From Pseudovibrio sp. Alg231-02 (GTDB taxonomy: Bacteria > Pseudomonadota > Alphaproteobacteria > Rhizobiales > Stappiaceae): a stretch of 64,000 nt of DNA. The position numbers and the translations under genes are program-made. Shown here in pieces: positions 54,499-63,365 of the stretch (its first letter is position 1; each line of letters opens with the position of its first letter). The DNA is taken from positions 195,640-259,639 of the forward strand of contig NZ_FREX01000001.1 in the NCBI RefSeq assembly GCF_900143565.1, written 5' to 3'. Below the pieces are notes generated by a model, which worked only from the letters and a program-made list of their open reading frames with translations, searched no databases and was not told the DNA's origin.

Positions 54499-56523
54499 TT
54501 AATATTCAGCGATCGTTCCTGGGAGGAGTTCTTTCAACTGCTGATCCTTTGGTGTCCAGAGGCGCTCGCGCACAACACCATCTTCTGCCCATTCAAACAT
54601 GTTGACGGGTGTGCCCGGATGCGCGTTTCTGATGCGTTTGTTGACGAGAAGTGCAGCAGGAGCCTGAACGGTGCCAATGGTGTAGGCATTCTCAGTCCAC
54701 AGACGTTGAATGGTTTTGGCCGCATCAGCTGCTTCAACCGCATCCCAGGTGGACAGAATGGTCTGATAGGCATCGACCATCTCGATTTCAAAATCCATCA
54801 GGTTTCGCGTGCCATCTGAACCTGGAAGATGCCGGTCAGGACAGCTGTTTGCGATTGGCAGATGGAAACAGGTTTCACGAGTTGGAAGCGCCCATTCTTT
54901 CCGGCGTATCAACATGTTGAAGTCGCCGTTTTTCGACGCAGTATCAATTGTATCTACGTTGCGGATCAACACACGAATGCCTGCTTCTGCCAGCATCAGA
55001 ATGATGGCATCTGCTTGTTTTTTCTCAGTGACCTGTCTGCGATCTGTCATCATGTCGATTTCCAGATCAGCCCCTGAGCCTGGCATGTTGCGAATGCCGT
55101 TGCCATCGGCGTCTTCGAGGCCCAAAGCATCCAGCATGGCGTTGGCTTTTGCCAGATCATACGGGTAGTAGACGGTGCTGTCGTAATCGTAATAGGGAGA
55201 TCCGCTGGAGAAGCCACCGGAGTATGGATACATGAACGGACCACGCGCGACTGACTGGCCGATCGCCTGACGATCAAGCGCATGACTGAGGGCAACGCGG
55301 AAGTCTTTTTGCCGGAAGAACTTGCGGAGTTCAGCGTCCACTTCATCCTGAACACCGTTTGTTTCGGAGAAGTTCAGTTCCAAACGCCATGAGAGAACAC
55401 GTGGGCCAAAGTTGGCTTTAACCGGTGCATCTGCAGACAATGTCTGCTTGAGTGCTTCCACGAAGTTGCCCGGATTTTCCATATTGGAAAAATCAGCAGT
55501 CCCGGCGACAGCTTGCGTTGTGCGGTCTGACCAAGTGGACAGTTTGAAGTGCATCTCATTCAGGTATGGCAGCTGATTGCCAGCTTCATCTGTTTTCCAA
55601 TAGAACGGATTACGGCGCAAGATCACCAGTTCATCAGCCTTGTGGCGCACTGGCACCCAGCCTCCCAGAACAACTGGTGGAACTGCGTCCGCTGGCATTG
55701 CATTGCGATAGTCTTCGTAACTCGCATCCTTGTTGTATTTGGGATGTTTCGCTTTGAGTGTGTGCGAGGGACCGGGGCAGCCTTGAATATAGGCCAGAGA
55801 TTTCAGAATTTCCGGGCCTTGTGGTTTGGCGAAAGTGAACTTGAATGTGTAAGCATCAATCACTTCAAGCGTTGTGCCCTCGCCAAGGCCACCTTTTGGC
55901 AGACGGGATGCAATGTTCTCATCCTGAACGTTGTCGTCCCACCAGAAGCGGATGTCTTCTGTATCAAAGGGATCGCCATCGGACCATTTGATGCCTTCAA
56001 CCAGATGCATGGTCAGTTCGGTTTTGTCGTCGCTCCACTCCCAGCTTTTAGCAAGGTTTGGTAGCGGACCGGACTGCTCCTCTGCCTTCACCTGCCAGAG
56101 CGGGCCGTTGCGTACCAGACATTCCTGAATGGCCATGTTGATGCCGCCCCAGCCCTGATGCTGACCAGCGAGCCAGTTCCAGCCTTCCGGACGACCGCCG
56201 ATAACATGGCGGAACACACCGCCATAAACGCCGATCCCCTCAGACATGGCTTTGGTTGACATAACCAGCGGCTCTGCTGGTAGTCGCTCGCCAACAGGTG
56301 GCAGCTTGCCAGCTTTGACCAGTTCACTCAGGAACGGGGCTTCGCTATAGCCCTCCAGTTTCTGATAGGTCCACAAATCACTGCGAGACAGCAAATCATA
56401 TTCCAATGTGGACATGGACTGCTCAACCGGCATTTTGTCGGCCAGTGCTGAACTTGCCGCTAGAGCGCAGACACTTACGCCTGCTGCTAAGCAAAGTTTA
56501 GACACAAGGTTTGTCGAAGACAT
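54499..56523 (-). CDS. ABC solute-binding protein, family 5 (AgpA-like)
   Basis: 674 residues from the ATG at 56523, with GGGGGAGG upstream. Signal peptide ends SSALA. Family 5 (peptide/nickel type) patterns are present: LAKSWEWSDDKTELTMHLVEG, KWSDGDPFDTEDIRFWW and FRQKDFRVALSHALDRQAI. The length exceeds that of ordinary dipeptide-binding proteins (about 535) and fits the AgpA-type alpha-galactoside binders of rhizobia as I recall them. The AraC regulator beside it and the GH4 galactosidase with the same upstream element support a galactoside substrate. Confidence 0.9.
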   Translation of the reverse strand: MSSTNLVSKLCLAAGVSVCALAASSALADKMPVEQSMSTLEYDLLSRSDLWTYQKLEGYSEAPFLSELVKAGKLPPVGERLPAEPLVMSTKAMSEGIGVYGGVFRHVIGGRPEGWNWLAGQHQGWGGINMAIQECLVRNGPLWQVKAEEQSGPLPNLAKSWEWSDDKTELTMHLVEGIKWSDGDPFDTEDIRFWWDDNVQDENIASRLPKGGLGEGTTLEVIDAYTFKFTFAKPQGPEILKSLAYIQGCPGPSHTLKAKHPKYNKDASYEDYRNAMPADAVPPVVLGGWVPVRHKADELVILRRNPFYWKTDEAGNQLPYLNEMHFKLSTWSDRTTQAVAGTADFSNMENPGNFVEALKQTLSADAPVKANFGPRVLSWRLELNFSETNGVQDEVDAELRKFFRQKDFRVALSHALDRQAIGQSVARGPFMYPYSGGFSSGSPYYDYDSTVYYPYDLAKANAMLDALGLEDADGNGIRNMPGSGADLEIDMMTDRRQVTEKKQADAIILMLAEAGIRVLIRNVDTIDTASKNGDFNMLIRRKEWALPTRETCFHLPIANSCPDRHLPGSDGTRNLMDFEIEMVDAYQTILSTWDAVEAADAAKTIQRLWTENAYTIGTVQAPAALLVNKRIRNAHPGTPVNMFEWAEDGVVRERLWTPKDQQLKELLPGTIAEY

Positions 56524-56569
56524 CAGTTCCTCCCCCATTTCATTACTCCCAACACCATCATGGCCACCC

Positions 56570-56610
56570 GCGCCGTCTCTTTTCCTCCGGCTTTCTATTC
56601 ATAAATTCCG
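56570..56610 (-). promoter_or_regulatory. Shared upstream element, copy 1 (ABC operon)
   Basis: A block of about 40 bases, 47 bases before the binding-protein start, contains TCTCTTTTC, TTTCTATTC and TAAA-TTCCG as written on the + strand. Nearly the same block occurs at 60044-60084 in front of the GH4 gene. It is probably the promoter and activator site used by the AraC regulator. A separate inverted repeat GAGAG-CCGAA-CTCTC lies at 56673-56687 in the same divergent gap. Confidence 0.6.
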
Positions 56611-56744
56611 ATTTTCTTCGTAGACGCTTTTAAACTGCGTATTTCTCTATACTATACACATGGGAGAATATTGAGAGCCGAACTCTCGTATTAATATCGA
56701 TTCATTCGGCTTTTCAAATATTGATGCAAGAGGAGGGTGTACAA

Positions 56745-57632
56745 TTGAGTATTAGCGATGACTTATATCGCCAATATCTGGATCAGAGTGTCATACCCTC
56801 GACAGATAATTTTCTGATTATGCGCCATAAGCCTCACGTATTCTCCAAAAGGCCTTATCATCACCACGCCTCTATTGAAGTGAACTTCCTGATCAACTGT
56901 GAAATGGACTATTCCTTCTCAGGAAGTCATGTGACTGTTCACCCCGGTTACATGATTTGCTTCTGGGGCGCCGCACCGCACGGCGTTGTTGGGGTGCGCG
57001 GGGATGGCGATATGGTCAATCTCTACATCTCATTTGCACAAATATTGCAGTGGGGTTTGCCCACACGCATCACTGATGCACTCATTTCAGGAGATGTGAT
57101 TTGCAACAAGGCGCCCTGCCCGATTGATGCGGTGCGCTTTGGCCATTGGGCAAGTGAGTTCAAACGAGATGACATCAACTGGCGCAAACTGGTTCTGAGT
57201 GAGATCTCGTCGCGGTTTACGCGCCTGGCGCTGGACGGTTGGAACACACTGCATCATGACTATCGTCAGTCCAGCACGGTGGTTGGTCGTGGAAAGTCCA
57301 TGTTGCATGTGGAAGAGATGTTGCGTTTTATTTCCGAGAACCACACCTCGGACATTTCTGTCACAGATGTTGCTGAATGTGTTGGTTTATCGCCGAGCCA
57401 TGCAATGACTTTGTTCAAGCGCATTGTGGGACTGCCAATCAAGGAACATTTGACGCGGGTCCGGCTTTCTCATGCACGCATGTTGCTTGCAGAATCTGAG
57501 ATGAAGATCTTGTCCATCGCTATGGATGCCGGGTTCAGGTCTCTTTCGAGCTTTTATGAGGCGTTCCAAAACCACTTCAGCACGTCTCCAGCTGCGTTTC
57601 GCAAACAAGCCAGAAACATTGGCAAGATATAG
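56745..57632 (+). CDS. AraC-family transcriptional regulator
   Basis: 295 residues if started at the TTG at 56745, which has AGGAGGG seven bases upstream; an ATG at 56724 has no ribosome binding site. The N-terminal cupin-type sensor (HHHASIEVNFLI, PGYMICFWGAAPHGV) binds the inducer. The C-terminal double helix-turn-helix has VTDVAECVGLSPSHAMTLFKR and ILSIAMDAGFRSLSSFYEAFQNHF. It is divergent from the peptide-class importer and presumably activates it and the GH4 gene. Confidence 0.92.
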   Translation: MSISDDLYRQYLDQSVIPSTDNFLIMRHKPHVFSKRPYHHHASIEVNFLINCEMDYSFSGSHVTVHPGYMICFWGAAPHGVVGVRGDGDMVNLYISFAQILQWGLPTRITDALISGDVICNKAPCPIDAVRFGHWASEFKRDDINWRKLVLSEISSRFTRLALDGWNTLHHDYRQSSTVVGRGKSMLHVEEMLRFISENHTSDISVTDVAECVGLSPSHAMTLFKRIVGLPIKEHLTRVRLSHARMLLAESEMKILSIAMDAGFRSLSSFYEAFQNHFSTSPAAFRKQARNIGKI

Positions 57633-57661
57633 CGGGCAGCTGCCTACCCGCTACTTTTTCT
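57631..57661 (+). terminator. Terminator of the AraC gene
   Basis: AGCGGG and CCCGCT pair around a 10-base loop, starting within the stop codon, and ACTTTTTCTTT follows. Good rho-independent layout between convergent genes. Confidence 0.75.
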
Positions 57662-58432
57662 TTAGCCTGTCACGACAACGCCACCATCAATGACAAGGGC
57701 TTGGCTGGTCATCATACGGCTGGCTTTGGATGCCAAAAACAGTGTTGCATCAATAATATCGTCCGGTTCCAGATGCTCCTTCAGACACTGACGACCCAGA
57801 TGGGCTTTCAGATCTTCCGGCGTTGCCCAGAGGTCTTTCTGTCGCTGTGTGAGGACCCAGCCCGGCATCAAAGCGTTGACGCGGATGTTGTCTGGTCCCA
57901 ACTCACGCGCCAAAGCTCTGGTCAGACCAGTGATGGCTGCCTTGGACGTTTCATAAGCTGGATAGCCTGCGTTGCCCATCATGTAGGAGATGGATGAGAA
58001 GTTGATGATGGAACCTCCACCAGCTGCTTTCATGCCTGCGGCAGCGGCCTGAGCGGTAAAGAAATGAGGGCGCAAGTTCACGTGCATAGACGCATCCCAT
58101 TGATCTATCGTAAATTCTTCAAGGGTATGGCGAGTATCGTTTGCAGCATTGTTCACCAGCACGGTAATCGGACCATGGGCCTTTTCCGCCTGTTTGATGG
58201 AGGTTTGAAGAGCACCAACATCGGTGACATCACATTTGATGAATAGAGGTGCGACACCGTGCTTTTCCTTCATCTGCTCGGCAAATTCTGAAGCATCAGA
58301 GCGCTGTACAAAGGCGACTTTGGCACCTTGTTGCATGAAGCCATCAGTGAGGCTTGCGCCGATCCCTGCTCCGCCGCCAGTGATGAACACACTTGCGTCC
58401 TTCAAATCATGAAAAGTGACGTTCCCAGACAT
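57662..58432 (-). CDS. Short-chain dehydrogenase/reductase
   Basis: 256 residues with TGGGAGIGASL near 18 and the catalytic YETSK near 160, preceded by Ser in INFSSISYM. Classical SDR with NAD(P). Galactose or other sugar dehydrogenases belong to this group, and the GH4 galactosidase upstream would release such a sugar, so oxidation of the freed sugar is a reasonable guess. A hairpin lies in the 118-base gap between the two genes. Confidence 0.92.
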   Translation of the reverse strand: MSGNVTFHDLKDASVFITGGGAGIGASLTDGFMQQGAKVAFVQRSDASEFAEQMKEKHGVAPLFIKCDVTDVGALQTSIKQAEKAHGPITVLVNNAANDTRHTLEEFTIDQWDASMHVNLRPHFFTAQAAAAGMKAAGGGSIINFSSISYMMGNAGYPAYETSKAAITGLTRALARELGPDNIRVNALMPGWVLTQRQKDLWATPEDLKAHLGRQCLKEHLEPDDIIDATLFLASKASRMMTSQALVIDGGVVVTG

Positions 58433-58481
58433 TTAGTCCCCCAGGGAGTGCTTGGCACTCATCTTTGATATATCAGAATAT

Positions 58482-58519
58482 ACATAAGCGGCAACCTCGT
58501 TTCAGGCAACCGCTTATGT
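58482..58519 (-). other. Intercistronic hairpin between GH4 gene and SDR
   Basis: ACATAAGCGG and CCGCTTATGT form a perfect 10-base-pair stem with an 18-base loop. The sequence after it on the - strand is AT-rich but has no T-run. Possible weak terminator or mRNA processing site. Confidence 0.55.
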
Positions 58520-58550
58520 CATCGCATTCTTCTAATTGGCAGCGCTCTTG

Positions 58551-59921
58551 CTATGCAGTTTCAAGCACTTGCTTCTGTGTCCAGGCTGGCAACCAGTCTT
58601 TATGCGCTTCCAAAAGCTCGTCCACCATGGCCCAGATTTGGTCCAGATCCAACTCTGCAGCGGTGTGCGGATCAAGCATTGCGGCGTGGTAGATATGCTC
58701 GCGCTTCTCCGTCATGAGCGCCTCAACGGTCAGCTCCTGCGGGCCAATGTTTGTACGCATCAGAGCGGCTAATTGTGCTGGCAATTTTCCAATGTGCGTT
58801 GGCTGGATGCCGTTGCGATCCACAAGACACGGCACTTCAACTGCGCAATCCTGTGGCAGCGAGGTGATGTAGCTTTTGTTTTGCACGTTGCCGTAGATAA
58901 CCGCAGGCTCACCAGTCCAGATGGAGTTCATGATGGTTGAGGCGTATTCATGGCTGCGCTCTACTTCAATGCTCTCTGCATTTTTGTAGTCTTCCACCTG
59001 AGACTTCCAGCGTTCAATTTGCTCTACACAACGGACCGGGTATTCGTCGAGCGGGATGGAGAACTTCTCCAGCAGGTCCGGGCGATCACGTTTGATAAAC
59101 CACGGAACATACTCAGCAAAATGCTCTGAGCTCTCTGTTACGAAATGACCAAGACGGGTCAACATCTCGTAGCGCACTACGTTCTGACAGCGTGGGTTCC
59201 ACGTGGATGGTTTCGGATAGCGGCCTTCACGGTAGCCTTCCATCAGCCTTGGAGTGAGGTCCTCAAAGGTCCCGTCTTCCTTGATCTCTTCCAGATACTG
59301 ATAGAATGCCATGTGATTGATGCCTGCACATCTAAAGCGGATATTTGCAGGGTCGATATCAAGGTCGTGCGCCAGTTCTTTGACAGTGCCCTGAACAGAG
59401 TGACAGAGGCCTACCTGTTTGATTTGTGGGTATTTTTGCGCGATGGCCCAGGTGTTGATCGCCATTGGGTTCACGTATTGAAGCATGACCGCATCCGGGC
59501 ATACTTTGAGTATATCTTCGCAGATGCTCCAGAGGTGTGGAACGGTGCGCAGGCCGCGCATGATTCCGCCGATGCCGAGGGTATCCGCGATGGTTTGGCG
59601 AAGGCCATATTTCTTGGGAATTTCGAAGTCTGTGACCGTGCACGGCTCGAAGCCACCAATCTGGAAAGCAACGACTACAAAGTCAGTAGAATCAAGCGCT
59701 TCCATCTGATTGGTGTGCGTTGAAACTGTTGCGCTCACTCCCAGCGTCGAAATCAGTTTACGCGCCACAATCTCAGATTCACCAAGGCGTTCCTCGTTGA
59801 TATCCATCAGAGCGACATGTGCTCCGGAGAGCGCTGAACGCTGCAGAATATCACCAATGATGTTCTTCATAAACGTGGTGGAACCAGCACCAATAAAGGT
59901 GATTTTGGGGTTTCGGGCCAT
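58551..59921 (-). CDS. melA: GH4 alpha-galactosidase/alpha-glucosidase (MelA family)
   Basis: 456 residues, the usual GH4 length. The NAD site ITFIGAGSTTFMKN lies at the N-terminus. The metal-binding Cys/His pattern CAGINHMAFY lies at about 198-207, and VNPMAINTWA is also typical. GH4 enzymes use NAD and manganese in a redox-elimination mechanism inside the cytoplasm. The sequence is closest in style to MelA alpha-galactosidases, but alpha-glucosidase (AglA) activity cannot be excluded. Probably hydrolyses the sugar brought in by the peptide-class importer. Confidence 0.92.
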   Translation of the reverse strand: MARNPKITFIGAGSTTFMKNIIGDILQRSALSGAHVALMDINEERLGESEIVARKLISTLGVSATVSTHTNQMEALDSTDFVVVAFQIGGFEPCTVTDFEIPKKYGLRQTIADTLGIGGIMRGLRTVPHLWSICEDILKVCPDAVMLQYVNPMAINTWAIAQKYPQIKQVGLCHSVQGTVKELAHDLDIDPANIRFRCAGINHMAFYQYLEEIKEDGTFEDLTPRLMEGYREGRYPKPSTWNPRCQNVVRYEMLTRLGHFVTESSEHFAEYVPWFIKRDRPDLLEKFSIPLDEYPVRCVEQIERWKSQVEDYKNAESIEVERSHEYASTIMNSIWTGEPAVIYGNVQNKSYITSLPQDCAVEVPCLVDRNGIQPTHIGKLPAQLAALMRTNIGPQELTVEALMTEKREHIYHAAMLDPHTAAELDLDQIWAMVDELLEAHKDWLPAWTQKQVLETA

Positions 59922-60043
59922 GCTTTTCTCCCATTTTCTGAAGAGCTCGCCAGCACTTCAGATTGCATAGTTCTTGAGGGGATAACCGGACAGCCTTGAG
60001 ACGAGCGTCTCTGAGCTGTCCTTTGATGAAAAACTATGGATCA

Positions 60044-60084
60044 GCGCCTCTCTTTTCTTCCTGTTTTCTATTCTAAATTTCCGG
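60044..60084 (-). promoter_or_regulatory. Shared upstream element, copy 2 (GH4 gene)
   Basis: About 40 bases nearly identical to 56570-56610: GCGCC, TCTCTTTTC, TCC, TTTCTATTC, TAAA and TTCCG appear in the same order, with two single-base gaps. It lies 123 bases upstream of the GH4 start on the - strand. Confidence 0.6.
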
Positions 60085-60142
60085 AAACCACGGCAATTCT
60101 GGCTCTGTTTTGTATTATTGACCTCAAAATCACATGGATTGG

Positions 60143-61549
60143 CTACGCCATCGCAACTGTTGCCGATGCCAGCTGAGAGGAGATAAACCCTTTATTCTCC
60201 AAAACCTTAGCCGTTTTGAAGAGGTGTTCTTCGCCATAACGCGGGCCGATGAGCTGGATACCAATTGGAATACCGCCGTGGGTATCATGAGTGGGGATGC
60301 TCATAGCCGGAAGGTCGAAAAAGTTTACAGAGCCGAGGTAGGTGTTTGTTTTTGCTATCTCTTTAAGGCTCTCAATGGATTTGATATCCGCACCTGCCTC
60401 AAATGCGTTTTTTGTGCAAACGGGTGAAAGGATTACGGGATATTTGCGTTGAAATTGGTCAATCAGGCGATGGTAGTGCGATCTTGCGGCCAAAGCCTGC
60501 GCATAGCTGTGATAGTCCATGGGCGGTACCAATTGCGTGTAGTACTCAAATATTGCCTGTAGTTGCTCTGAGCCAAAACGGTCGATCACGCTCTCCTTCT
60601 GGAGTGCGACTTCCGTGATCAAAAGCGATGTGTAGTGTGTGTAGGCTTCTTCGATAAAATCAATGCTGGTGTTATCCACCTTGTATCCCTGCTGCGCCAG
60701 TACCTCGCCTGCTTGCTTCAGAGCTTCATTGATTTTCGGGTCAGCATCTGGTGGCGTGATGAGTGCGATGCTGTTTGGGAAGATCTTATCCTCATTCATA
60801 TCTGGTAGTGACCATGTATCCAGATCGGAATAGCCTTTCATCACATCGTAAGCGAGTTTGAGATCATCAAGCGAGCGTGCGAGTGGTCCTTGTGCTGAGG
60901 ACAGCTGGATGGTGATTGAGCGTTCTGCAGCTCCGGTGGCATTATAAAACGGTATGCGCCCATGAGAGGGGCGCAAGCCGAGCACACCGCAGCAATAGGC
61001 TGGCAGGCGTATGGAACCGCTGAGGTCGGACCCATGGGCGATGTATCCGACGCCAGCTGCCAGTGAGCTCCCAGCTCCACCGCTTGAACCGCCTGGCGTG
61101 CGGGATGCATTCCACGGGTTGAGGGTCTGGCCGAACAAGGTGTTGTCCGTATGAAAGCGCCATGACATTTCCGGAGTGTTTGTGCGCCCAATCGGAATTG
61201 CTCCTGCCTGTTTCAATCTCTGGACAAGGGGAGCATCCTGCTTAGCAATCAGGCCAGCAAATGCTTTCACGCCGTTGTTTGTGGAGGCACCGGCCTGATC
61301 GACGTTTTCTTTGATTGTGACGGGAATGCCGTGGAGTGGACCTAACGGCTCGCCGCGCTGCACCGCCTGGTCTGCCTGCTCTGCTGCCTGACGAGCCTGA
61401 TCATCAAAGCGGGTGGTGATGGCATTCAGATGCGCGGTTTCATCAATGCGCGTCAGATGCTGCTCTATCACCTCACTGCATGTGATCTGCTTGTCACGGA
61501 TTGCTTGAGAAACCTCGATTGCCGTCATTTTGAATATATTTTCAATCAT
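60143..61549 (-). CDS. Amidase-signature family hydrolase
   Basis: 468 residues of the Ser-cisSer-Lys type. The catalytic Lys lies in PVTIKENVDQAG at about 80. The Gly/Ser loop is TPGGSSGGAGSSLAAG, and the nucleophile region is GSDLSGSIRLPA. The C-terminal part has ILSPVCT and GIPIGIQLIGPRYGEE. It cleaves an amide to acid and ammonia; the substrate is unknown. It starts 11 bases after the TRAP permease gene on the same strand, so the TRAP system may import its amide substrate. Confidence 0.92.
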   Translation of the reverse strand: MIENIFKMTAIEVSQAIRDKQITCSEVIEQHLTRIDETAHLNAITTRFDDQARQAAEQADQAVQRGEPLGPLHGIPVTIKENVDQAGASTNNGVKAFAGLIAKQDAPLVQRLKQAGAIPIGRTNTPEMSWRFHTDNTLFGQTLNPWNASRTPGGSSGGAGSSLAAGVGYIAHGSDLSGSIRLPAYCCGVLGLRPSHGRIPFYNATGAAERSITIQLSSAQGPLARSLDDLKLAYDVMKGYSDLDTWSLPDMNEDKIFPNSIALITPPDADPKINEALKQAGEVLAQQGYKVDNTSIDFIEEAYTHYTSLLITEVALQKESVIDRFGSEQLQAIFEYYTQLVPPMDYHSYAQALAARSHYHRLIDQFQRKYPVILSPVCTKNAFEAGADIKSIESLKEIAKTNTYLGSVNFFDLPAMSIPTHDTHGGIPIGIQLIGPRYGEEHLFKTAKVLENKGFISSQLASATVAMA

Positions 61550-61560
61550 TTACGGGTTCC

Positions 61561-62823
61561 TCAGCTTACAAGAAAGAGTGAGAGATCAGGCAGGAAGGTG
61601 ACGAGCAGCAGCACGCAGAGCATGATCAGGACAAATGGAATGACTGATCTTGTGACAGTCCAGAAGCTTTCCCTGAACGCCTGAGAAGCAACCACAAGAT
61701 TGATGCCGACAGGTGGTGTCAGCAGGCCAATCTCCAGATTGATGATCATCATCACACCAAGATGCACTGGATTGATGCCGTAGATTGTTGCCACTGGGAG
61801 CAGAATGGGCGCCATAATCAGCAGGGCAGAGATGATCTCCATAAAGAACCCAACCATCAGCAGAAGGATGTTGAGGCCGATCAGGAACATCCATTTTTCT
61901 TCGACGTGCGAGGACAGCCATTGTGCCACCAGGCTTGGAACTTGCTCTGTGGTCAGCACCATGTTCAAAGTTGCGGCGATCGCAAGAATTGGGAGCAGGC
62001 CGCCGAGCATCTGGGTTGTGTGAATGACAGCATCCCAGAGCTGGGCCAGTGTGAGCTCTTTATAAATGAACAGCTCGACAACGAGCGCATAGGCCAAGGC
62101 GATGGCAGCACTTTCTGTGGCTGTGAAGTATCCGGAGTAAATGCCCCCAAGCAGAATGACTGGCATGAGCAGGGACCAAATTCCGTTGGTGATTGCACTG
62201 CCTGCTGCGCTCACGTCAAAGCCTGTGCGCGGGATCGTTCTGTTGGCCCAGGCTGAATAGATCGCCAAAGCGATGGTGAGCAAAAGCCCTGGAATGACGC
62301 CCGCCAGAAACATGTCAGTGATCGAGGTTTCTGTGACCAGACCGTAGATGATCATGGGAATGCTGGGCGGGATGACGACACCGAGTGTGCCTGCACTCGA
62401 TAGTGCGCCCAGAGAATAGCTGGTGGAGTACCCCTGCTCTCGCAGTGCCGGGTACAGCACAGACCCAACCGCCAGCAGCGTAACCATGGAGGAGCCCGAG
62501 ATTGCAGCAAAAAAAGCGCAGGAGAGGATTGTTGCTACGCCGAGACCTCCTGACAAAGATCCAGTCAATGCTTTGAGGACTGTGACGAGCCGCTCCGCAA
62601 TGGCACCGCGGCTCATGATGGAGCCGCAGAGCAAGAAAACGGGAATGGACAGAAGCGCTTCGCGATCCAGCGCGGCCCAAAAGTCCTCCGCCATGAACAT
62701 CAGCTCACCATCGCTATACAGAAGCTGTACTGCCCCGCCGAGCACCATCAAGATTACAATGAGGTTCTGCCGCAAGATCAGCATCACCAGAACAGCGAGT
62801 GTGAGAAGGAGCGCATAGGTCAT
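61561..62823 (-). CDS. TRAP transporter large permease (DctM type)
   Basis: 420 residues from the ATG at 62823, in an ATGA overlap with dctQ; longer upstream frames overlap dctQ and lack the family start. About 12 hydrophobic segments, with SIPVFLLCGSIMSRG, SSAGTLGVVIPPSIPM and LLTPPVGINLVVA. Confidence 0.94.
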   Translation of the reverse strand: MTYALLLTLAVLVMLILRQNLIVILMVLGGAVQLLYSDGELMFMAEDFWAALDREALLSIPVFLLCGSIMSRGAIAERLVTVLKALTGSLSGGLGVATILSCAFFAAISGSSMVTLLAVGSVLYPALREQGYSTSYSLGALSSAGTLGVVIPPSIPMIIYGLVTETSITDMFLAGVIPGLLLTIALAIYSAWANRTIPRTGFDVSAAGSAITNGIWSLLMPVILLGGIYSGYFTATESAAIALAYALVVELFIYKELTLAQLWDAVIHTTQMLGGLLPILAIAATLNMVLTTEQVPSLVAQWLSSHVEEKWMFLIGLNILLLMVGFFMEIISALLIMAPILLPVATIYGINPVHLGVMMIINLEIGLLTPPVGINLVVASQAFRESFWTVTRSVIPFVLIMLCVLLLVTFLPDLSLFLVS

Positions 62824-63308
62824 GCCGCGTCTGCCTCTTCTGGCTTCAAAGAGGGCAACAGCGCAAAGCCGAAATATCTGAGGGCGTTGGAGCAGAAGGC
62901 GTAGGGCATGATGGACTGAAACCACCAGAGCGGCCAATCCACCACGGGCACCAGGAACCCGATTTCATAGGAGGACTGCACGAGCCCAAACGAGACATAA
63001 CCCGCGAGCAGGAAGAGAGCGCCGCTCAAGACGTCTCCCAGCCGCTGCAGAAGGTTTTGCCACGTTGCCGGTAATAGCTGGTCAGTGATCTTGGGGCGGA
63101 TGTGGTTGCCGGTGGATGTTGCAAGGCCAAGGCCCAACATGCCAGCAAAAATGGCTGCAAACAGCGCGATCTTGCTGCTGTGCATCAATGAGAGATCAAA
63201 AAACTCTCGTGCAACGACATCCGCCAGCATGGCTAACACCACGATAATGTAGGCCAGAGCAGCAAGTGTCGCTTCAAATCGGTACAGCAGCTGGAAAAAT
63301 CGCTTCAT
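62820..63308 (-). CDS. TRAP transporter small permease (DctQ type)
   Basis: 162 residues with four hydrophobic segments. The first half has VLAMLADVVAREFFDLSLMHSSKIALF, the DctQ pattern. Overlaps dctM by 4 bases and follows dctP by 57 bases that contain a hairpin. Confidence 0.9.
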   Translation of the reverse strand: MKRFFQLLYRFEATLAALAYIIVVLAMLADVVAREFFDLSLMHSSKIALFAAIFAGMLGLGLATSTGNHIRPKITDQLLPATWQNLLQRLGDVLSGALFLLAGYVSFGLVQSSYEIGFLVPVVDWPLWWFQSIMPYAFCSNALRYFGFALLPSLKPEEADAA

Positions 63309-63316
63309 GCAAATTG

Positions 63317-63346
63317 AAAAGAGCCCTCAAAATGTAGTGGGCTCTT
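63317..63346 (-). other. Post-binding-protein hairpin
   Basis: AAGAGCCC and GGGCTCTT pair with a 12-base loop between dctP and dctQ. Read on the - strand it is followed by TTTTCAATTT, a weak T-rich tail, so partial termination is possible. Confidence 0.7.
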
Positions 63347-63365
63347 CCTTTCAGGTGTCATGGAA

